The position numbers were made by a program, and so were the translations under genes. The notes under the pieces are model-generated. The model was given only the letters and a program-made list of their open reading frames with translations, was not told where the DNA came from and did no database searches. This document shows positions 5,916 through 10,536 of a stretch of DNA of 10,536 bases, in pieces. Source of the stretch: Chloroflexia bacterium (lineage in GTDB: Bacteria; Chloroflexota; Chloroflexia; Thermobaculales; Thermobaculaceae); assembly GCA_013695265.1 (NCBI GenBank), contig JACDAU010000324.1:1-10536 (forward strand), written 5' to 3'. Within the stretch, counting starts at the first letter, position 1, and each line of letters starts with the position of its first letter.

Positions 5916-6749
5916 CTACTCCTGCTCCACAAAGTTCGTGAGGGTGCCGATATTCTCCACCTCCACACTCACCTCATCGCCCGCCTTCAGAAATACTGGT
6001 GGTGTTCGTGACTGTCCTACCCCCTGCGGTGTGCCCGTGCTGATGATGTCCCCACATTCCAGCGTCATACCCCGGCTGAGGAACGCGATGAGTTCGGCGA
6101 CGGGGAAGATCATGTCCGCGGTACTGGAGTCCTGAACCGTCTCGCCATTGAGCACCGTGGAAAGGCGCAGCCCCTGCGGGTCGGGTATGTCGTCCGCGGT
6201 GACGATGGACGGGCCCATCGGCGCGAAGGTATCGAGAGTCTTGGAGTGGGTCCATTGGCCGCCTTCGGAGAACTGCAAGTCGCGCGCGGACACATCATTG
6301 CAGACGGTGTAGCCGAAGACGTACGCGAGTGCCTCATCCGCCGGCACGTCACGCGCGGACCGACCAATCACGACAGCGAGCTCAACCTCGTAATCTGCTT
6401 TTTTCGTGATGGGCGGAATACGAATGGGATCTCCGTGGCCCACGAGCGTGTTCGCGAATTTGGCGAACACCACGGGTGTCTGGGGCGCCTCAGCCCCGGA
6501 CTCTGCGGCGTGGGCGCGATAGTTTAGTCCGATGCAGATGATCTTCCCGGGGTTGAGGATCGGAGCGCAGAGTTGGGCGTCCGACAGCGGCACGGATTCG
6601 TCCGCGTTCGCCACCAGGCGCACAACTTCCTGGGATCCGGCCTGGATGAGCGAGAGCATGTCGGCGCAATCGAGCGGCGTTATCATGTCCTTGGTTACTG
6701 CCCCGACGCGCGGCGCACCATCGTTCATCTTGTACGTTACGAGCTTCAC
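5916..6749 (-). CDS. Fumarylacetoacetate hydrolase family protein (intact active site)
   Basis: The 277-residue protein has the full FAH-family catalytic set. GKIICIGLNYRAHAAE (68-83) carries the catalytic pair H80/E83. DYEVELAVVIGR (119-130) carries metal ligands E121/E123. NDVSARDLQ (151-159) carries ligand D152. K170 precedes LDTFAPMGP. LSRGMTLECGDIISTGTP and IGTLTNFVE form the C-terminal part. Such enzymes hydrolyse or decarboxylate beta-diketo or oxo acids with Mg2+ or Mn2+ (acylpyruvase, oxaloacetate decarboxylase or diketo-deoxy-sugar acid hydrolase types); the substrate here is not resolved. GTG at 6749 is preferred, with AGGAGG nine bases upstream; the in-frame extension to 6797 adds a hydrophobic, arginine-rich stretch foreign to the family. 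It is the first gene of the leftward cluster, divergent from the sensor kinase. Confidence 0.94.
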   Translation of the reverse strand: MKLVTYKMNDGAPRVGAVTKDMITPLDCADMLSLIQAGSQEVVRLVANADESVPLSDAQLCAPILNPGKIICIGLNYRAHAAESGAEAPQTPVVFAKFANTLVGHGDPIRIPPITKKADYEVELAVVIGRSARDVPADEALAYVFGYTVCNDVSARDLQFSEGGQWTHSKTLDTFAPMGPSIVTADDIPDPQGLRLSTVLNGETVQDSSTADMIFPVAELIAFLSRGMTLECGDIISTGTPQGVGQSRTPPVFLKAGDEVSVEVENIGTLTNFVEQE

Positions 6750-7049
6750 ACCCCTTCTCCTCCTATATAAAAGCCAATACTTGACACTCGTCAGCAAAAG
6801 GCACTGGTTGTGCCAAGCGCCTCTCGGCTTCGGCGCTGCTACTCGAAGCGGCGACAGCGTTCATCCGTGCGCCCATTATACTGCCGTACAGCGCCCATCG
6901 TTCGTCCAGATCCGCAGCAGGCATGCCTGCGCCACCACGACGCTGGCCGATACGTTTGTTCAAAGCTTGAATGCGGCCTGCCTCCGAGTACGTTGCGTGG
7001 TACCCTAGAGAGTGAGAGAGCATGGAGCTGCGAAGCGGGAGGGATGCCG
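6750..7049. other. Divergent intergenic region (300 bp) between the FAH and sensor kinase genes
   Basis: No gene is supported here. It holds the AGGAGG site for the FAH gene (6759-6764) and the GGGAGGG site for the kinase (7037-7043). There are two small dyads: GGCAC/GTGCC with a 5-base centre (6800-6814), and TTCAA/TTGAA with a 3-base centre (6959-6971). A TGGTAC at 6998-7003 lies about 50 bases before the kinase start and could be part of an extended -10 (TGG-TACCCT). No convincing paired -35/-10 promoter was found on either strand. Confidence 0.5.
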
Positions 7050-8000
7050 ATGATGAGACAACGCTCGGTACTGGCGCGGCACCCTGGACCGGCACATCGG
7101 CAGATCACGCAACTGAAGTTGTTGACGACCATTCTACCGGCGGCCGCCATCACACTCTACGAGCTTCTGCGCGACGGCTTCTTTGGCGACATCTTGCCGG
7201 GGCCATACTCGTATCTGCTCACCGCTGTCATTGCGGTTGCCCTGACGTGGGTGTTCTCGGAGTTCATCTTCGGAATCGTAGAGCGCCTCGAAGCACACGC
7301 ACTTGCGCGGAGCCGTGAGGTCGCCGCTCTGTCCGCTATGATGGAGGAGCGTGAGCGTCTCAGCCGGGAGCTTCACGATGGCCTGGCACAGCTCGTCGCA
7401 TACCTGCTCGTGCGCATCGACACCGTGACGGGCCTCGTCAATGCTGGCCGGCGAGCCGATGCCGTGGCCGAGCTGGAGCGCCTACGCGACGTGACTGACG
7501 ACCTGTATGCCGACGTGCGCGAGTCGATTAGCGGCCTTCGAACGCGGGTCACTGAGCGCGGTCTGCTCCCAGCAGTGCGTGATTATATTGACGAGTTCGA
7601 GGAGCGTCACGGGATCACCGTCGATCTCCACGCAGACGGGCTTCCCAGTCATCTGTCGCCCCTCGCGGAGTTTCAACTTTTCCGAATCATGCAGGAGGCG
7701 CTCTCGAATGTGCGTAAGCACGCGGCGACGAATAGCGCGTGGGTCTCGTTCACCTGCCGCGACCAGGGTGTACTGGTCATGGTCGTTGGTGATTATGGAC
7801 AGGGATTCGACCTGGGAGACATGATGGGGCCGCGGGGAAAGCGGTACGGCTTGTCGACGATGCGAGAGCGAACGGCGACCGCAGGGGGGGCGTTCCGCGT
7901 GGAGAGCCGTCCGGGCGCGGGGACGAGAATAACCGTTGAGCTCTCCGTGCAGAGCACAATCGAGGGACGCGATAATCTTGCTTCGACTATTGCTCGTTGA
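7050..8000 (+). CDS. NarL-type sensor histidine kinase (HisKA_3)
   Basis: This 316-residue membrane kinase has two predicted membrane segments, about 22-40 (LKLLTTILPAAAITLYELL) and 54-77 (SYLLTAVIAVALTWVFSEF onward), joined by a loop of about 13 residues. There is no room for an extracytoplasmic sensor domain. A short helix leads to the HisKA_3 dimerisation box RERLSRELHDGLAQLV, with phospho-acceptor H109. The HATPase domain shows the N-box EALSNVRKH (216-224), DYGQGF (248-253), the YGLSTMRERT loop and GAGTRITVEL. It autophosphorylates and passes phosphate to the regulator encoded next, which it overlaps by 23 bases. The signal is unknown; sensing within the membrane is possible. ATG at 7050 is chosen because GGAGG (7038-7042) lies seven bases upstream. 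ATGs at 7044 and 7053 are alternatives; in-frame sequence back to 6810 looks non-coding. Confidence 0.93.
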   Translation: MMRQRSVLARHPGPAHRQITQLKLLTTILPAAAITLYELLRDGFFGDILPGPYSYLLTAVIAVALTWVFSEFIFGIVERLEAHALARSREVAALSAMMEERERLSRELHDGLAQLVAYLLVRIDTVTGLVNAGRRADAVAELERLRDVTDDLYADVRESISGLRTRVTERGLLPAVRDYIDEFEERHGITVDLHADGLPSHLSPLAEFQLFRIMQEALSNVRKHAATNSAWVSFTCRDQGVLVMVVGDYGQGFDLGDMMGPRGKRYGLSTMRERTATAGGAFRVESRPGAGTRITVELSVQSTIEGRDNLASTIAR

Positions 8001-8628
8001 TGATCACGCCCTCTTTCGGGAGGGGCTGGTCAATCTCTTTCGGTACGAGAACGACTTCACGGTGGTTGGTGAGGCGGAGGATGCGGATACTGCGCTCGAC
8101 AAAGCCCGGGAGCTTCTGCCCGACCTGGTGCTAATGGATATCGACTTGCCGGGCGCGGATGGTGTAGCTGCGACCCGAAGGATTAAGGCCGAGCTACCGC
8201 ACGTTTCAGTCGTGATGTTGACCGTGCACGACGACACCGAGAAGCTGATGGAGGCCGTGAAGGCGGGTGCCGAGGGCTACCTTGTGAAGAACATCCGCTC
8301 CGCCGAGCTTCTGGAACAGCTGCGAGGCGTGAAGCGGGGCGAGGCGGCGATCTCCCGCCGGATGGCCGCGCGCATTTTGGAGGAGTTCCGCCGTCCGGAA
8401 GAGCTGCCCGAGCCGGAGGGCGATCTCACCCAGCGCGAGCTGGAAGTGTTGGAACTCGTCGCTGACCGGCTGTCCAATAAGGAGATCGCCGCCCAGCTTT
8501 TTCTGAGCGAGCACACGGTGAAGAACCACCTGAAAAACATCCTTTCGAAGCTGCACCTGCGGAGCCGTCGGCAGGCTGCGGCATACGGCGTCGCCCGCGG
8601 CTGGGTGCGGCCGCACGACGGCGACTAG
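7978..8628 (+). CDS. NarL/LuxR-family DNA-binding response regulator
   Basis: The 216-residue protein has a receiver domain (1-118) with acidic pair D8-D9 in LLLVDDHALFREG, phospho-acceptor D54 (LVLMDIDLPG), T82 (VVMLTVHDD) and K104 (GYLVKN). A LuxR-type helix-turn-helix follows at 148-205: LTQRELEVLELVADRLSNKEIA, then LFLSEHTVKNHLKNILSKL. It is the partner of the kinase upstream: the two genes overlap and are probably translationally coupled. TTG at 7978 is chosen because it places the first strand immediately after the start, as usual in the family, with GAGGGA about ten bases upstream. An earlier in-frame TTG at 7936 would add an atypical tail. On phosphorylation it should bind promoter DNA as a dimer. 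Its targets are unknown; the downstream sigma gene is one candidate. Confidence 0.94.
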   Translation: MLRLLLVDDHALFREGLVNLFRYENDFTVVGEAEDADTALDKARELLPDLVLMDIDLPGADGVAATRRIKAELPHVSVVMLTVHDDTEKLMEAVKAGAEGYLVKNIRSAELLEQLRGVKRGEAAISRRMAARILEEFRRPEELPEPEGDLTQRELEVLELVADRLSNKEIAAQLFLSEHTVKNHLKNILSKLHLRSRRQAAAYGVARGWVRPHDGD

Positions 8629-8640
8629 GAAAACGCGAAG

Positions 8641-8660
8641 ATAGCCCTTCTATAGCCCTT
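8641..8660. repeat. Short tandem repeat ATAGCCCTT x2
   Basis: ATAGCCCTT occurs at 8641-8649 and 8652-8660 (11-base period) and runs into TTTTT, 12 bases after the response regulator stop. No stable hairpin precedes the T-run, so this is not a standard intrinsic terminator. The two copies on one face of the helix could be binding half-sites. Confidence 0.3.
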
Positions 8661-8678
8661 TTTCCCCACTCTGAGTCA

Positions 8679-8707
8679 TAGTCACCCATCCACCACCAGC
8701 TTATAGT
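8679..8707 (+). promoter_or_regulatory. Possible sigma-70-type promoter of the sigma factor gene
   Basis: TAGTCA (8679-8684, four of six matches to TTGACA) is followed after 17 bases by TATAGT (8702-8707, five of six matches to TATAAT). Transcription would begin near 8714, giving a leader of about 150 bases that includes the structured element at 8741-8782. Confidence 0.3.
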
Positions 8708-8740
8708 TAAGCGAGGCTGGCGATTGGCAACGGGTGTGGG

Positions 8741-8782
8741 AACAGGGTCCATGTCTATATTTCGAGCATCGAAGGACCTGTT
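8741..8782 (+). promoter_or_regulatory. Nested hairpin in the leader of the sigma factor gene
   Basis: The outer stem pairs AACAGGGTCC (8741-8750) with GGACCTGTT (8774-8782), nine pairs with one bulged G. An inner stem TTCGA/TCGAA (8761-8765, 8769-8773) has a 3-base loop and abuts the outer right arm. A 10-base bulge (8751-8760) lies on the left. TTTT overlaps the end of the stem, so it could act as an attenuator or be an RNA-based control. No known riboswitch class was recognised. Confidence 0.35.
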
Positions 8783-8866
8783 TTGCAGATAAGATTCCCC
8801 CACCGAGGGGCGGCTTGACCAGTTCGTCACCGCCACAAGCATCGCGGGTTAGTACGGGGGATGGCT

Positions 8867-9841
8867 ATGACCAAAGCAGCAGCCGTGATGGAGACGAGGA
8901 AGACCACAAGTTTCGCGGAGGGCGAAGTCGCGCTCGACGACGTCCTCGGCTACTACCTGCGTGATATCGGCAGGTTCCCGTTGCTCACACCCGCCGAGGA
9001 AACGGAGCTCGCGGCGGTGATGGCTGCGGGCAAGCTTGCCGCAGAGCGTCTGGAGCAACCGCTCGACCCACAAAGTGCCGCCGATGCGATTCAATGCAGG
9101 CAGCGCGGTGACGAGGCGCGGCGAAGAATGGTGGAGTGCAACCTCCGACTGGTCGTTTCCATTGCCCGCCGATATAGCGGCCGTGGTCTGCCATTAGCCG
9201 ACCTCGTTGAGGAGGGCAACTTGGGCTTGATGCGTGCGACGGAAAAATTTGATCCCGCGCGCGGGTACCGTTTCAGTACGTATGCCGTCTGGTGGATTCG
9301 GCAGGCTGTCACACGCGCGCTCGACAGCCAGTCCCGCACCGTACGCCTCCCCGGCCATGTCGTCGAGCGCCTAAACCACGCCGCGAAGGCTACGAACAAG
9401 CTCGCGCAGGAGTTGGGCCGGGAACCGAGGAGCGAGGAGATTGCCCGCGAGCTGGGTATCGCCGTGGACAAGGTGCAGGAGGCACTTAAGGCGGCGCAGG
9501 TGCCGGTGTCGCTGGAACGGCCGCATGGTGAGGGTGGTGATCTCTCGATCGCGGATGTAGTGGAGGATACACAATGGGGGACGCATGCGGCTGAGGTCTC
9601 GGGCGAGTCGCGCCGCGGCAACGTGCTCGACGCGCTTCGAGATCTCTCGGAGCGCGAGCAGCGAGTCATAGCCTTGCGATACGGCTTGGGCGGCGAACAC
9701 CGGTGTACGCTGGAGGAAGCAGGGCGCGTGCTCGGCGTTACCCGCGAGCGCGTACGGCAAATAGAGAAAGAAACTCTGGTCAAACTGCGCCGAGCGGGAG
9801 CGGACGACGCAGTTGAGCGCGATCTGCAAGAGGTGGCGTGA
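8867..9841 (+). CDS. RNA polymerase sigma-70 factor, primary-like (group 2 type)
   Basis: The 324-residue sigma factor lacks region 1.1. Region 1.2 is at 24-56 (DVLGYYLRDIGRFPLLTPAEE). Region 2 is at 92-155 (NLRLVVSIARRY, DLVEEGNLGLMRATEKFDP, then the -10 helix STYAVWWIRQAVTRAL). Region 3 is at about 163-240. Region 4 is at 255-308 (LRDLSEREQRVIALRYGL and the -35 helix LGVTRERVRQIEKETLVKLR). The near-consensus 2.4 and 4.2 helices suggest recognition of housekeeping-like promoters. The short length and absent 1.1 suggest an alternative group 2 factor rather than the essential one. ATG at 8867 is preferred because GGGGG (8856-8860) is six bases upstream; the ATG at 8861 abuts the same G-run and adds two residues. 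It follows the two-component pair and precedes a redox flavoenzyme, so a stress role is possible but unproven. Confidence 0.94.
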   Translation: MTKAAAVMETRKTTSFAEGEVALDDVLGYYLRDIGRFPLLTPAEETELAAVMAAGKLAAERLEQPLDPQSAADAIQCRQRGDEARRRMVECNLRLVVSIARRYSGRGLPLADLVEEGNLGLMRATEKFDPARGYRFSTYAVWWIRQAVTRALDSQSRTVRLPGHVVERLNHAAKATNKLAQELGREPRSEEIARELGIAVDKVQEALKAAQVPVSLERPHGEGGDLSIADVVEDTQWGTHAAEVSGESRRGNVLDALRDLSEREQRVIALRYGLGGEHRCTLEEAGRVLGVTRERVRQIEKETLVKLRRAGADDAVERDLQEVA

Positions 9842-9884
9842 GGAGCAGTGAGCACCCATCACCTGAGGGACAGTGCGAGGCTTG

Positions 9885-9908
9885 CCGCCGGACATCGGTC
9901 CTCGGCGG
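9885..9908 (+). terminator. Hairpin between the sigma gene and the oxidoreductase gene
   Basis: CCGCCGGAC (9885-9893) pairs with GTCC (9898-9901) and GGCGG (9904-9908) around a 4-base loop ATCG with a 2-base bulge. That makes a GC-rich 9-bp stem 44 bases after the sigma stop. No T-run follows, so it could be a weak or factor-dependent terminator or a processing structure. The rest of this 143-bp gap shows nothing else clear. Confidence 0.35.
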
Positions 9909-9984
9909 GTGGTGGGGCTCATAGAGTACGAGGCGTCCGTTGCAGGTGCCAGCGTCTCCTGCTACCGCGTGAGGAGTGACACAA

Positions 9985-10536
9985 ATGTCTCAGAGGTACG
10001 ACCTCGTCGTGATCGGCGCCGGGTCTGCGGGTCTCTCCGCTGTCTCGTTCGCACTACGCCTGGGCATGCGCGTTGCCCTGGTCGAGCGCGACCGCGTTGG
10101 TGGGGACTGCACGTGGACGGGCTGCGTGCCCAGTAAGGCGCTCGTGCATGCCGCGGCTGTGGCGCACACGGTCAGGCACGCCCGTGAGTTCGGCGTGCCG
10201 GTCACGGGTTCCCACGTCGACTTTCCGGCGGTGATGGCGGGCGTGCGCGCCGCCATCGAGCGCGTGTACGCGCACGAGACCCCGGACGTGCTGCGGGCGC
10301 ACGGCGCCGACGTGCTGCACGGCGAGGCACGCTTCCTCAACTCCCACGTGCTCTCCGTCGACGGTGTGCGCTTAACGGCGCGCCGCTTCGTGATCGCCAC
10401 CGGCGCCGATCCGGTGCGGCCCGACATCTCCGGTCTGGGCGTCGTCCCCTACCTCACCTATCAGAACCTGTTTGCGCTGACGGATCTACCCCGGACGCTT
10501 CCCGTAGTCGGCGGCGGATCGATCGGGGTGGAGATG
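9985..10536 (+). CDS. Pyridine nucleotide-disulfide oxidoreductase, mercuric reductase/dihydrolipoamide dehydrogenase-like (partial, runs off right edge)
   Basis: The first 184 residues are present. YDLVVIGAGSAGL (5-17) is the FAD-binding motif. VERDRVGGDCTWTGCVPSKAL (33-53) contains the redox-active disulfide C42-x4-C47 followed by the typical VPSK. RFVIATGADPVRP (134-146) is the second FAD contact. VVGGGSIGVEM (174-184) begins the NAD(P)H-binding fold, with Ser where Pro is common. The GDCTWTGC wording is typical of mercuric-reductase-like flavoenzymes of unknown substrate rather than true lipoamide dehydrogenases. Residues that would decide this (the C-terminal His-Glu pair, or the vicinal cysteines of MerA) lie outside the window, and no N-terminal metal-binding domain is present. 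The ATG has GAGGAG (9971-9976) eight bases upstream. It is downstream of, and co-directional with, the sigma gene. Confidence 0.93.
   Translation, partial: MSQRYDLVVIGAGSAGLSAVSFALRLGMRVALVERDRVGGDCTWTGCVPSKALVHAAAVAHTVRHAREFGVPVTGSHVDFPAVMAGVRAAIERVYAHETPDVLRAHGADVLHGEARFLNSHVLSVDGVRLTARRFVIATGADPVRPDISGLGVVPYLTYQNLFALTDLPRTLPVVGGGSIGVEM

Noticed and set aside
6781..6786. Perfect TTGACA on the + strand as a -35 box for the kinase operon
   Set aside because: No TATAAT-like hexamer lies 16-18 bases downstream, and it is 264 bases from the kinase start.
1..10536. tRNA, rRNA, CRISPR arrays, insertion sequences or phage genes
   Set aside because: I saw no cloverleaf, no regularly spaced long repeat, and no transposase, integrase or phage protein motif on either strand.

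Overview
The window is a high-GC (roughly 60% by eye) bacterial segment. It uses GTG and TTG starts freely and has purine-rich ribosome binding sites before most genes. The gene families, the reading style and two GTAGGGGC-type palindromes suggest Chloroflexota, possibly Thermomicrobia/Sphaerobacter-like. That placement is an inference from general style, not from a marker gene.

Layout. Positions 1-6749 are all transcribed leftward. In 5' to 3' order on the minus strand the genes are: an intact fumarylacetoacetate-hydrolase (FAH) family enzyme (6749-5916), an inosine/uridine-type nucleoside hydrolase (5740-4808), a class A beta-lactamase-fold protein lacking its catalytic motifs (4656-3859), a zinc-dependent medium-chain alcohol/polyol dehydrogenase (3614-2595), a second FAH-family protein whose metal site and catalytic residues are substituted (2503-1562), a MazG-like nucleotide pyrophosphohydrolase (1347-1006), and a histidine phosphatase fused to a GNAT domain (758 to beyond the left edge). 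Gaps of 91-247 bp separate these genes. The cluster is therefore not one tight operon, and several gaps hold dyads or hairpins.

The rightward half begins after a 300-bp divergent intergenic region. It encodes a NarL-type sensor kinase (7050-8000) overlapping its LuxR/NarL response regulator (7978-8628). A primary-like sigma-70 factor follows (8867-9841), with a possible promoter and a structured leader upstream. Last is the N-terminal part of a pyridine nucleotide-disulfide oxidoreductase of the mercuric-reductase/dihydrolipoamide-dehydrogenase type (9985 to beyond the right edge).

How it fits together. The leftward FAH/dehydrogenase/nucleoside hydrolase set looks like catabolism of a small sugar, keto-acid or nucleoside-derived compound. 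The MazG and phosphatase genes have nucleotide or phosphoester roles. The rightward set is regulatory and redox-related. The most unusual features are the two degenerate enzymes in one cluster (second FAH and beta-lactamase fold), the phosphatase-GNAT fusion, and mazG lying between two outward-facing GTAGGGGC hairpins. No tRNA, rRNA, CRISPR array, transposase or phage gene was seen.
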